64,000 nt of DNA from Phytophthora colocasiae (taxonomy: Eukaryota > Oomycota > Peronosporomycetes > Peronosporales > Peronosporaceae): NCBI GenBank assembly GCA_018806915.1, contig JAGKQI010000085.1:806001-870000 (forward strand), given 5' to 3'. The translations under genes were made by a program, and so were the position numbers. Positions within the stretch are counted from its first letter, which is position 1. Every line of letters begins with the position of its first letter. Below, one piece after another: positions 55,258-64,000 of this stretch. The notes under the pieces were generated by a model. It saw only the letters and a program-made list of their open reading frames with translations, had not been told where the DNA came from and did no database searches.

Positions 55258-57099
55258 TCAACTTGCTTCTGGTTTACCAATTCCGCTCAATTGAAGTAGC
55301 AACGCAAGCTGCGAAGTAGGCAAAGGCTTTGTCATGAAGTCCGCCAACTGTCGCGCTGATGGTACGTGAATCACGTCAATCGTTTGCTTCGTCACGTGGT
55401 CTCGCACAAAGTGGGCACGTAAATCGATGTGCTTTGCTCGTGGTGTGTACCCGTGATTCGTCGCGATACTAATCGCCGACTTGTTGTCCACGTAGACAGG
55501 TGTAGCTCCAGCCGCCTTTAATCCCATCTCCTCCAGCAAGTGGCGAAGCCACACTACCTCTTGCACTGCGAGTGCCATCGACATATATTCCGCTTCCGCC
55601 GATGATAGTGCCACCGTCTGCTGTAGCTTGCTCTTGTAGATCACAGGTGCTCCAGCTATTTGAATAATAATACCTGAAGTTGATCGGCGTGTAGCGATAT
55701 CTCCACCCCAATTTGCATCACAAAATGCGGCAACACCGCATGCACTGGACTTCGGTCGCTTAAATTTAATTCCTGTGCTGGATGTGCCTTTGAGGTACCG
55801 AAGGATGCGGATTCCAGCCTGCCAATGCTTCTCTCGCGGATTTTCCAGGTAGCGCGACAATGCTCCAACTCCAACGCAAATGTCCGGACGTGTAGCGTTA
55901 GCTACATACAATAGTGAGCCAATTAACTCTCGGTATAGCTTCATCCCGGTAACAATGGATCCGTTTTGAACGTGCAGATCTTGACCGAGTACGGCTGGGT
56001 TACGCACAGGATACGCGTCTACTTGACGAAACTTCTCCAACATCCGGTCAATAAATTGCTTTTGGCCCAGCCAAAGCTCCCCCTTCTCCTTGTCATACCT
56101 GACCTCCATGCCCAACACGTAACATACGTCTCCGAGAGACTTCACAGTGAAATGTTCAGCAAGTTCTAGACGAATAGCCTCCGCGTCCTCCTCGTATTTA
56201 CATCCAATGAGCAGGTCGTCAACGTACAGGACAACAAATACTGGAGCAAGTCCTGAAAGTTTTACGAAAATGCAAGTATCGGCTGCACATTGAACGAATC
56301 CAGCTTTGTGAAAAACGTCTCGAATAGTCCGGTACCAAACTGCTGCAGCCTGTTTGAGCCCGTATAGACTTCTGCGTAGTACACATACCATTCCCTTTGG
56401 TACTTTCATTCCTGCTGGCGCTGTCATGTACACGACTTCATCTAGGTCACCGTTGAGGAATGCCGTCTCAATGTCGTACTGCTTCACAAAGTAGTTCAGG
56501 CAGCAGCACACAGCAAGAAAGGTTCGAACAGTGTTCATACTCGCAACCGGCGAATACGTGTCGGTGTAGTCTACTCCAAATGTCTGCAAACACCCCAGGG
56601 CCACCAGCCGCGCTTTATATCGCACAATAGCGCCATTTTCGTCACGTTTAATAGCAAACACCCACTTGTGTCCAATAACTTTGACTCCATGTGGTTTCCG
56701 CACGAGATCCCAGGTATGATTGCGAAAGTGAGCTCGCAGCTCCGCTCTCATAGCCTTCTTCCATTCTTCATGCTCAGGGGACTCAATAGCTTCACGATAG
56801 TTACGTGGTAACTCGACAGCCGCCAGTGCGATCTCATATCCATCGTCCACACGCTGCCGCTTGGCATCGGGCTCTCCTTCATCACTGCTTACACCGTCAG
56901 ATGAAGCCTCAATATTCACTGTAGCAGGTCCATTTTCGAGTAGTGCGGAGGCATGATACGTCAAGGCCGTCCCACCTGTCGCATTGTAAGGAGCTTGGCT
57001 ATCTGGTGCGGGTACTTCCACAATCGAAGATGAGGTGTCTAGTAAACCACCAGGAACAGGTCTTTGCGTCCGTTGGGGTAATCCACCACTGAGAACCAA
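55258..57099 (-). CDS. Copia H reverse transcriptase and RNase H
   Basis: This 613-codon open segment carries the Copia RT (RVT_2): HKWVFAIKRDENGAIVRYKAR, YDIETAFLNGDLDEVVYM, RRSLYGLKQAAAVWY and LYVDDLLIGC, with active-site aspartates present. The RNase H shows FCDANWGGDIATRRSTSG, SSAEAEYMSMALAVQEVVW and VDNKSAISIATN, then a tail KHIDLRAHFVRDHV and ADFMTKPLP. This is the longest intact part of H. It is in phase with the segment upstream across a TAG at 57103-57105. Confidence 0.9.
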   Translation of the reverse strand: MVLSGGLPQRTQRPVPGGLLDTSSSIVEVPAPDSQAPYNATGGTALTYHASALLENGPATVNIEASSDGVSSDEGEPDAKRQRVDDGYEIALAAVELPRNYREAIESPEHEEWKKAMRAELRAHFRNHTWDLVRKPHGVKVIGHKWVFAIKRDENGAIVRYKARLVALGCLQTFGVDYTDTYSPVASMNTVRTFLAVCCCLNYFVKQYDIETAFLNGDLDEVVYMTAPAGMKVPKGMVCVLRRSLYGLKQAAAVWYRTIRDVFHKAGFVQCAADTCIFVKLSGLAPVFVVLYVDDLLIGCKYEEDAEAIRLELAEHFTVKSLGDVCYVLGMEVRYDKEKGELWLGQKQFIDRMLEKFRQVDAYPVRNPAVLGQDLHVQNGSIVTGMKLYRELIGSLLYVANATRPDICVGVGALSRYLENPREKHWQAGIRILRYLKGTSSTGIKFKRPKSSACGVAAFCDANWGGDIATRRSTSGIIIQIAGAPVIYKSKLQQTVALSSAEAEYMSMALAVQEVVWLRHLLEEMGLKAAGATPVYVDNKSAISIATNHGYTPRAKHIDLRAHFVRDHVTKQTIDVIHVPSARQLADFMTKPLPTSQLALLLQLSGIGKPEAS

Positions 57100-57102
57100 C
57101 TG

Positions 57103-57762
57103 CTATCCCCCTCTCGACAACGGGACCAAACTTGTTGTTCGATTCAGACTGGATACTGGTGGTAGCGAATCTGATTCAATCCGAACCTGACGTGGACACG
57201 ACACAGAGCGAAGTCCATCGTCATTGGTAGTAACGTGGTGGGGTACGATTGAGTTAGAAGCTTGCTGAGGCACATCATCACCAACCTGATCAACATCCAT
57301 TTCCTCAGGATTTTCTGTTGCTTGTTCATCATCAACCTCCATAGTTGTATCAGGAGCTGGTGAAGGCGATGCCGTAGGTGAACTCGATTCTTCGTCGTCA
57401 AAGATGCTCCATTGCATCACGTGCTCCCGGGTTTCTCCATCTAAATATGCGTTGCAATGCGAAGCGGGTGGACGCTCGTTCAGAAGAACCGTACGAGTCG
57501 TCACCACGCGTTCCGCCTCCAAGTCCCAGACGCGGTATGCTTTAGACGTCTCTGAGTATCCCAGAAGGATACAGTGATGTGCCTTGGGGTCCCATTTGGA
57601 TCGCTTTGACTTGTCCACATGCACGAACCCACGTGCCCCGAACACACGAAAGTGTGAAAGTTCTGGTTTCTTGCCGTAAAACGTCTCGAACGGTGATACA
57701 GATGGTCGAGCAGTGTTTGGCAGCCTGTTGATCGTTGCTGTACGAACTGCTTCTCCCCACCA
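57103..57762 (-). pseudogene. Copia H linker between integrase and RT
   Basis: In phase with the integrase: after the TAA at 57763 the frame reads WWGEAVRTATINRLPNTARPS and HFRVFGARGFVHVDKSKRSK, then ILLGYSETSKAYRVWDLEAER, the conserved C-terminal integrase region of Copia elements. An acidic linker (TTMEVDDEQATENPEEMDVD) leads to RT. It ends at the TAG at 57103. Confidence 0.8.
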
Positions 57763-58371
57763 TTACAAGTCTAGTGCCATGTAGTGCACCATGGATCTGG
57801 CCATTTCGACGATGGTTCGATTCATCCTTTCAGCGAGTCCGTTTTGCTGGGGGCTGTAGGGAGCGCTGGTTTGCTGTACGATACAATGCTCGCTAGAAAA
57901 CTTGTGAAACTGTTTGTTGATGTACTCTGTGCCGTTGTCGCTCCGAAGACACAACAGCCGCTCTCCTGTTTGCTTCTCAACTAGATTCTTGTATTCCACG
58001 AAGCTCTTGAATACCTGGGCCTTCGATGATAGCAGAAATACATGCACGTATCTGGAGAAATCGTCGATAAAAGTCACAACAAATCGTGCTCCACCCTTGG
58101 AAGTTGACCTCATCGGTCCCATTACGTCCGAATGTACCAGTTCGAGCAATTTTGTTGTCTTGACAGTGCTTCCTGACTGACGAGCGAATCCTCTCACAGA
58201 GAGTTTCCCCATAGCGCAACCCTCGCATAAATCTTCCTCGATCACTTCGCTGCTCGAAACTGACACACCATTAGCCGTACGCGCCACATTTGACATCCTT
58301 GCGGCTGAAATGTGTCCAAGCCGGGCGTGCCATAATTGCGCGTCTGCCGAGCCCACGGATGCGGCCGCCAC
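57763..58371 (-). pseudogene. Copia H integrase core
   Basis: The zinc-binding part (LWHARLGHISAARM then CEGCAMGK) and the DDE core (LVHSDVMGPMRSTSKGG, LRSDNGTEYINKQF, YSPQQNGLAERMNRTIVEM) have all catalytic residues. The frame stops at a TAA (57763-57765), where family members continue into the WWGEAV block. Confidence 0.88.
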
Positions 58372-58751
58372 TTCATCTTCTTGTGGTTGCTTCGCTTCTC
58401 CAGCGATACTCCGCGCTGGCCAAACAGCTTCCCTTCCTTGCGCACACGCGCGATCAATTTCCCACTGAGGCGAATATCACAGTGGTCCTTCTGGAATAAA
58501 ACCTCAGCACCTTTTGAGACTAAAGCTGCAATTGAAAGAAGCTTCCTGTCCAAACGTGGGACATACAATACATCCGTCAGTTTCACAGTTTGGAAGTCTT
58601 CCATTGCAAAACGCACTGAGCCAACACCACAAACTTGCAGTTGTTGCCTGTTTGCCACAGTAACAGTCATTGGGGCGCTCAATTGCCGATATTCACAGAA
58701 CTCCTCTCGTGCAAAGCTCATGTGTGAGCTGGCGCCACTGTCAAGCAGTCA
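58372..58751 (-). pseudogene. Copia H protease
   Basis: LLDSGASSHMSFAREEF is the aspartic protease active site. It is followed by VTVANRQQLQVCGVGSV and LYVPRLDRKLLSIAAL. A TGA at 58749-58751 precedes LLDSG, where SSWLLDSGAS would be expected (TGG to TGA). Near 58385 the frame shifts to that of the integrase. Confidence 0.8.
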
Positions 58752-59634
58752 ACTTGATGCATGCTTGCAATCATTAACTGAAAATACGACTTCACCGGAG
58801 TTATCACCAAAGCCATTGCGTTGTTGGGGGCAATCGGCACGTATGTGTCCAAATTCATTGCACTCGAATTTGCACTCGAAGCATCTTCCTCTAAAGCGTG
58901 ATTCCTTCCGTTGTTGGTCACGCTGCTGACCTCGTCCCCTGCTATGGCGTCCACGACCTCCCTGGTCTCGAGCACCACTACGGTACCCCATGTTATTACG
59001 ATTGCGACCCTTGTTCGCAAGCTGCGCAACCGCCTTAAATGCTCCTTCTTGTTTCTCTCGTTTCTTCAAAGTTTCATATTCGCGTCGTAGCATCTCCTTT
59101 GCGCCAAGCAGCGTCACCTACCCATGCGCCTCGATATTTTTAATCATCCCATCATACTCAGCTGGCAAACTCCCCAACAGAATATCTAGTTTCTCGTCAT
59201 CCGTCACTGTCTCGCCCACACCGGTCAGCCTTAGACAGAGGTCCTCAAATTGCATTAAGTGGTCCATTAAGTTTTCACCGGGGGCCATCTCGAAGTCATG
59301 TAGCTGCTTACGCAGCTGTACACGGTTGTGAAGATTCTTCTGCACGAAGAAAGTCCGTAGCGTCTCCCACGCCTCGCGCGCTGTCGACGCCTCTCTAACC
59401 ATCGTTTGGTACTTGGGGCTCAGCAACTGAACCAGAATGCCCAGAGCCTTCATGTCGGAGGCTTCCCACTCTGCCGAGCGTGGCTCCATCGCATTCTCCC
59501 GACTTGACTTGCACATGACTGAGGAGGTTCTTGCGCGCTAACGCCATCCTAGCGTTGAATTCCCACAGGAAGTAGTTATCGTCTTGTAGGACATCGTTCG
59601 GGCCGAGCGTTTTTGGGCTCATAACCTTAAACAA
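58752..59634 (-). pseudogene. Copia H gag
   Basis: The start at 59634 (MFKVMSPKTLGPNDVLQDDNY) shifts frame near 59525 into DMKALGILVQLLSPKYQTMV, ARFAWETL-like AREAWETLRTFFVQKN, and MAPGENLMDHLMQFEDLCLRL, the UBN2-type gag of Copia elements. A TAG (59118-59120) follows EAHG. Then come a Lys/Gly/Arg-rich part and a zinc knuckle with a duplicated front, CFECKFECNEFGHIRADC, giving two possible C-x2-C pairs before the H and C. Confidence 0.85.
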
Positions 59635-59754
59635 TGTATGTCGATCTCAATCTCAACTTGTTATTGCGATGGTAAAATGGAAAGTGAGCTATATCACTGT
59701 ACACTACTTCATTGCCTGGTTCGAACTTCTAGCATCTAGAACCCTGATAAACTT

Positions 59755-59855
59755 GATCATTCGTTCGCGAAGATTCGACACTGCACTTGTCATGTACAAG
59801 TTGCCTTTGTGTATAGTACACAATCTGCGACGTGATACGGCAGATGACCTTAACA
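59755..59855 (-). repeat. Copia H 5' LTR (101 bp)
   Basis: It matches the 3' LTR except for the 7-bp insertion there. On the element's strand it is followed by AGTTTATCAGGGTTCTAG, which resembles the TATCAGAG-type primer sites of Copia elements that use initiator tRNA-Met. Confidence 0.85.
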
Positions 59856-60002
59856 GTATTGCTTCCGTTGTGATGTGTACTTGTATGTGATTACAAATGT
59901 CCATCAAAACGCAGCTACGTGGGAGAAACGAGCACTATCACTGAGCGCACAAACGAAATGTGCACGCCGAGACCGCAGTGACGACAAGAACACTCGAGAC
60001 AC

Positions 60003-60677
60003 ATGAAGTTGCTGTACGAGACGGTGGCCCATTGTGGGTACGGGGCGTTGCAGTCAACACAACGCTGTAGAAATAATGAGTATCACAGCAAGCAGGTGCT
60101 GCAGATGCAGAAGGGAGGAAACGACTCGTTCCGCGCTGCTTTCTCTGCTGCTGGAGTTTCGACGGATCTTTCTATCAGCGAGAAGTACAACACGCCACAG
60201 GCTGAAGCCTATCGCCAGAGACTAACAGCGATCGTTGAAGGACGCTCACCGCCATCACTGCCACAATGGGACCCGAGCACGCGCAAGCCTGCTTCGTCCT
60301 CCTTTTCATCGGCTTCGTACGCTGGTGGCTCTGCTGGAGGAGATAGATATACGAGGTGTTGAAGCACTGAAGGGAGAATCCGAACAGGACTACGTTGCCC
60401 GTCAGATGAAGCTAAGAGAGGAGGCTCGTGCTCAGATGGCAGCTAAGTTCGGTGGCAACGGTATGCAGGGAATCGGAAGTGGTGGCGAAACTCGCGCACC
60501 GGCAGCTCAGTCTGGAGGGCTTGGAGACCTCTCGGGCGCTTTCAGCTACTTCGCCAGCACAGCCACGACGGCTGCCAGCTCTGCTGCCAATCTCGTGAAG
60601 GACCTGTGGCGATGGCCTGGCGACAACAGGCATCTGCTGACAGCTTACCAATCCCGCAGCCAAAAGCGTTTAGATGA
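60003..60677 (+). pseudogene. ArfGAP-like gene fragment, 5' truncated
   Basis: [40 protein letters not shown] and AYRQRLTAIVEG match the second half of the ArfGAP domain, which stimulates GTP hydrolysis by Arf GTPases in vesicle traffic. The zinc finger that supplies the catalytic arginine should lie upstream and is absent. After a Ser/Gly-rich linker the frame shifts near 60345 into RGVEALKGESEQDYVARQM, TATTAASSAANLVKDL, typical of ArfGAP1-like C-termini, and again near 60615 into SLPIPQPKAFR with a stop at 60675-60677. This is the only clear piece of ordinary host gene besides the ankyrin gene. It is flanked by Copia H and element G. Confidence 0.75.
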
Positions 60678-60966
60678 CCGGAACTCATCGCCAACAACAC
60701 AAGTACACAGACGGCAGGCCAGATCGCACGCAAGCTCAGCTGACTTGCATGCATGGCTGCAACAAGAACAACTGCAAGGACGCTGCTCCCTGGACGGCCA
60801 AGGCGGCCGGCGAGAGCGCCCAAAGACTAGCATTAGAATCGATCACTTTGCAATTTACTTTGCACTACCACAGCAACCAATACACGTTGCATTTTGCAGG
60901 GAGTTCCAGCTCCCAAACTGGCAGCACGTCACAAAGTTAACTTTAGTTGTCATTCGTGCAAGAACG
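60678..60966. other. Gap between the ArfGAP fragment and element G gag
   Basis: An open frame crosses this stretch, but its composition is not protein-like. It may hold the 3' UTR of the ArfGAP gene and the end of a retroelement leader. No LTR boundary could be defined. Confidence 0.35.
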
Positions 60967-62835
60967 ATGAGAACTCGCAGCGGAAGATCGATTCAAGGCA
61001 ATCCAAGGATGCAAGTCGACCAAGCCGCTGAAGTAACCAACCCGGATGCAAGCAGGACAACAACGGACACCGACTTTACTACGGTGATCCCCGTTACGTC
61101 GTCTGCGCTGATGCCACCGTACCTGACCGACGTCTCTCACCAGGCCCTAGTGAAATGGAAGAGAGAGCGTCAGGAGTATGAAGACGCCGTCGAGGCTCGC
61201 TGCGCCACGACTGGCGAAGACAGAACGAAAGCGTTGATAAGCGTCAAAAATTCGTTCAATCGGCAACTGCTGGAGACGCTTTGCAAGTTCGAGTGGAACA
61301 CGACGATCGAGGATGTGACGGAAGCTCGTATCGTTGCGGAGCTCGACAAAATTGTGAGCAACGTGATGAACGACGCCATCATCGACGTCGACTCGATCTT
61401 CAAGACCGAGTTGAAGATGGATATGCGAGAGCGCGATGTGAAAGCGCGGGTGATTAAGTATTTCATGAAATGCGATGAGGTGATCATGCAGCATGGGTTA
61501 GCTGGTACTTTTTCAACCATCGCTGGTATCAAGGAGAAGTGCAAGATACTTAAACGTCACCTTGAGCCTGCCGCACTGCGTGATGCAATTGACACGCACC
61601 ATCGCCTCGTCGACCCGTCTAGCAAGACGGACGAGACTAAGCTGTACAGCCTCGTCAAGGAGAAAGCGCTTGAACAGGAAAAGGTTTTCAATCTGTTATC
61701 GAAACGCAATCGTCAGCAACCGCGACGCACTGACGACGGTACGAGAACCATGAAGAACAATGAAAAGCCTCCGAGGCCGAGTAACAAGCAAGGTTTCGCT
61801 GCCGAAAGGCACAATGAGGCGAAATCGAACCGCTCGGTGGTGAAATCAAACGCAACGAAGAAATCCCAGCCATCAGTTGAGAGCAAACCAAGAACAGGTT
61901 GTTTTCACTGTGGCAAAGACCACTGGTTGAGCCAGTGTCCTGACCTCGATGAAGCAGCCAAGGAGGCGCTACTTGCCGAGAGAGAAAGCAAGAAAGGAGC
62001 CAATGGCAATGGGTCGAAGCGTTACCGAACCAAGCGCCTAGAACAAACTACTGTCCCAGTCAGTAACGACCGCACAACGGTTTTGCTCAACGACACGGTT
62101 GAGGTGCCATGTTGTGCAGATAGTGGCTGCGATTTAAACATCATCTCCAGGAAACACGTTGAACTGCTCCAAGCACAGGACCCAACCGTCGACCTAATTG
62201 AGCTAGATGAGCCTGTGCACTCGCAGGCAGTTGGAGGCACAACTCTGATCTCTACTCACGCGATCGACGTGAGACTTACGATCAACACCGCTGCAGGTCC
62301 CGTGAGATGTCAAGATCCCAAGAGATGTTTGATCATAGAGTCGGATGAGAACGAGATGCTTGTAGGCAAGCTTTTGCTCGTCGAACTGGGGATTGACATT
62401 GAGCAACAATTGGAGTACCTTGCGTGTCGGGGACCGGACGATGATGACTCTTTCGATGGGCCGGATGGTTTGCCACCATTCAAGCCCAATAAAGCCGAGG
62501 TCGTACAGAATGTGGTTGACGCTCTCGTGCACGATGCTATCGACCGCGGTGTGATTGACGACTATATCACGATGCGACTATACGAGGTTCTCCACAAGTA
62601 CAGCGGCTGGCGACTTGAGTTGGGCGATGATCCGCCTGCAAGGGTACCGCCACTCAAGATTCGGTTGAAGCAGAACGCTACACCGTACCGATGCAAGGTA
62701 CGGCAATACAGCCCAGACAAATCCGCTTTCCTCGAAGCATTCAACAAGCGCCTGGTGGAACTAGGCTGGGTGTTCGAGAACCGTGAGAGTCGATGGTGCT
62801 GCCCGGCGTTGCCAGTCCGCAACCAACGAGTTTAG
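60967..62835 (+). CDS. Gypsy element G gag, protease and start of RT
   Basis: The open frame extends back to 60235, but the ATG at 60967 (MRTRSGRSIQGNPRM) is the natural gag start. The gag core is helical (VKWKRERQEYEDAVEARC, LLETLCKFEWNTTIEDV, KARVIKYFMKCDEVIMQHG) and ends in a zinc knuckle, CFHCGKDHWLSQC (C-x2-C-x3-H-x4-C). The protease motif is CCADSGCDLNIIS. Gag and protease are in one frame. RT begins at about 62640 (RVPPLKIRLKQNATPYRCKV, LVELGWVFENRESRWCCPA). The frame closes at 62835 by an indel just after PALPVR. Confidence 0.8.
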   Translation: MRTRSGRSIQGNPRMQVDQAAEVTNPDASRTTTDTDFTTVIPVTSSALMPPYLTDVSHQALVKWKRERQEYEDAVEARCATTGEDRTKALISVKNSFNRQLLETLCKFEWNTTIEDVTEARIVAELDKIVSNVMNDAIIDVDSIFKTELKMDMRERDVKARVIKYFMKCDEVIMQHGLAGTFSTIAGIKEKCKILKRHLEPAALRDAIDTHHRLVDPSSKTDETKLYSLVKEKALEQEKVFNLLSKRNRQQPRRTDDGTRTMKNNEKPPRPSNKQGFAAERHNEAKSNRSVVKSNATKKSQPSVESKPRTGCFHCGKDHWLSQCPDLDEAAKEALLAERESKKGANGNGSKRYRTKRLEQTTVPVSNDRTTVLLNDTVEVPCCADSGCDLNIISRKHVELLQAQDPTVDLIELDEPVHSQAVGGTTLISTHAIDVRLTINTAAGPVRCQDPKRCLIIESDENEMLVGKLLLVELGIDIEQQLEYLACRGPDDDDSFDGPDGLPPFKPNKAEVVQNVVDALVHDAIDRGVIDDYITMRLYEVLHKYSGWRLELGDDPPARVPPLKIRLKQNATPYRCKVRQYSPDKSAFLEAFNKRLVELGWVFENRESRWCCPALPVRNQRV

Positions 62836-64000
62836 GCAGACTACTGACTACAGGCCGATCAACGGGATGACGGAGCCTATCGCTGGTGTGATGCCAAGCT
62901 TGGAGGTTGCCCTCTAGCATTGCAAGGGTATGATGTACTACGCGATGTTTGATTTCCTGAAGGGATTCTGGCAGCTTCCTCTCCACAGGAGCAGCCAAGA
63001 ATTTTTGTCATACATGACAGACAAGGGTGTTTTCACGCCAACTCGAGTGCCACAAGGTAGCAGTGATGCGGCTCTACACTTTCAATCAACTGTGGAAATG
63101 GTTCTAGGGAACCTTCTCAACAAATGTGTGATTGTGTGGATAGATGTCTTGCTGGTATTCGCCAACTCGCAAGAAGAGCTGGTGGATGCAATCGAGGCTG
63201 TTTTGAAAAAGCTCGATGAACACGGTCTCATTCTCAATCCGAAAAAGAGTGCTGTATTTCTCACGGAAGTGCGATGGTGTGGCAGGATCATCAACAAACA
63301 TGGTATCGGCCACGACCCCGAGCGAATCCGTGCACTACGGGAAATACCGACTCCGACAACTGCGGCGGAACTCCAACAGTTCTTATGCGCCAGCAACTGG
63401 ATGCGTGCTGGGCTTGTAGACTATGCTCGCGTCGCTCGGCCATTACAGGAGCGGCTCGATGCTGCACTGGCGGGCACACGAAAGACGAAGAGAGCTGCTG
63501 CGGGTATCCAGATCGAGTTGACGACCGAAGAAGAACAAGCATTTGAAGCAGTGAAGGAACTCCTGAGCAATTCGGCGACACTAGCATACCCGGACCCAGA
63601 CAAGATGTTGTGTCTGCTCTCGGACGCCTCTGACAGAGGATGGGGACTGGTTGTCTCGCAAGTTCGACAGTGGAAACCCGATGTACCTATCCAAGAGCAG
63701 GACCATGAACTCTTGATCTGCATGGGTGGCAACTTCAGCGGATCGGCGCTAAATTGGAGTGTAATTGAGAAAGAGTCGTATCCAATCGTGCACGCGTGTG
63801 AAAGACTGGAGTACCTGCTTCTAAGGCCACAAGGATTTCGACTTTACTGCGACCATCGGAACATCATCTTTCTCTTCTCGCCAAGCAAGGAGTTGAAAAA
63901 GCACGTTCGAGGCAAACTTCTTCGTTGGTCCACGAAGCTGCTAGAGTACCGATATACCATCGAACATATTGCCGGCGTCCATAACGTGTGGGCAGACCTT
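62836..64000 (+). pseudogene. Element G reverse transcriptase and RNase H, runs off the right edge
   Basis: In the shifted frame: TTDYRPINGMTEPIAGVMP, then a TAG near 62918, then YYAMFDFLKGFWQLPL with the first catalytic aspartate, FTPTRVPQGSSDAALHF, and VIVWIDVLLVFANSQ. The last stands where WIDD or YVDD is expected, so the second aspartate of the pair is valine. The connection follows (LRALREIPTPTTAAELQQFL), then the RNase H with LCLLSDASDRGWGLVVSQ, EKESYPIVHACERLEYLL and YCDHRNIIFLFSPSKE. The element is inactive in this copy. Integrase and 3' end lie beyond the window. Confidence 0.8.

Larger units (their letters stand above)
55119..59855 (-). mobile_element. Copia element H (4.7 kb), inactive
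   Basis: Two short LTRs (about 101-108 bp) flank a single gag-pol region on the minus strand in Copia order: gag, protease, integrase, RT, RNase H. The frame is broken by in-phase stops at 59118, 58749, 57763 and 57103 and by frameshifts near 59525 and 58385. No matching target duplication is seen (ACTCT on the left, GTATT on the right). Confidence 0.9.

Noticed and set aside
1..64000. RXLR or Crinkler effector genes, tRNA, rRNA and CRISPR arrays
   Set aside because: None was seen. No ORF shows a signal peptide followed by RXLR or an LFLAK motif, and repeats with regular spacers are absent.

Overview
The window looks like a repeat-rich stretch of an oomycete nuclear genome, most likely Phytophthora or a close relative. 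The evidence is a Helitron with RPA-like, HUH-Rep and Pif1-type helicase genes, a typical 54-nt spliceosomal intron, Ty3/Gypsy elements with chromodomains and a second (archaeal/plant-like) RNase H, Copia elements, and an oomycete-style ankyrin-repeat protein. No species can be fixed from the sequence. There are no rRNA, tRNA or CRISPR features. Almost everything is mobile DNA, much of it nested.

Left part (1-12.5 kb). A broken gag-like ORF (minus) is followed by a Helitron-like gene set: an RPA1-like two-OB-fold protein (1831-2643, +), a SET-domain lysine methyltransferase (3817-4599, -), and a Rep-helicase (4829-10438, +). The Rep-helicase carries a 54-nt intron just before its catalytic tyrosines, a T10-run frameshift and an N-terminal frameshift. 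A BED-finger fragment bracketed by short repeats cuts into the SET gene's 3' end. An ankyrin-repeat gene (10835-12493, +) follows.

Middle (12.5-41.1 kb). A 313-bp LTR ('L1') with a Copia-type gag is cut by Gypsy element A: LTR 14190-15801, then gag, protease, RT, degenerate RNase H, second RNase H, integrase and chromodomain. A is decayed. Its integrase is split by Gypsy element B (25125-35443, minus), which has intact ORFs and 932-bp LTRs differing at one base, so B is young. After A's chromodomain comes a 933-codon ORF in antisense, a polypurine tract, and then a second A-type LTR in the inverted orientation.

Right part (41.1-64 kb). Gypsy element C (minus, decayed) abuts the related Gypsy element F (plus). 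F ends with a second antisense ORF, a polypurine tract and a 412-bp LTR. A cluster of LTR fragments (L1, L2, L3) and a gag fragment follow, then Copia element H (55119-59855, minus, with stops and frameshifts), a 5'-truncated ArfGAP-like gene fragment, and the start of Gypsy element G, which runs off the window.

The most striking signal is not a gene. The coding sequence of element C is packed with more than 30 perfect short inverted repeats (arms of 9-12 bp, loops of 0-14 nt), spaced through the protease, RT and integrase reading frames and made largely by choice of synonymous codons. Its relative F and the neighbouring LTRs show a weaker form. A 568-bp insert inside C lacks it and acts as an internal control.
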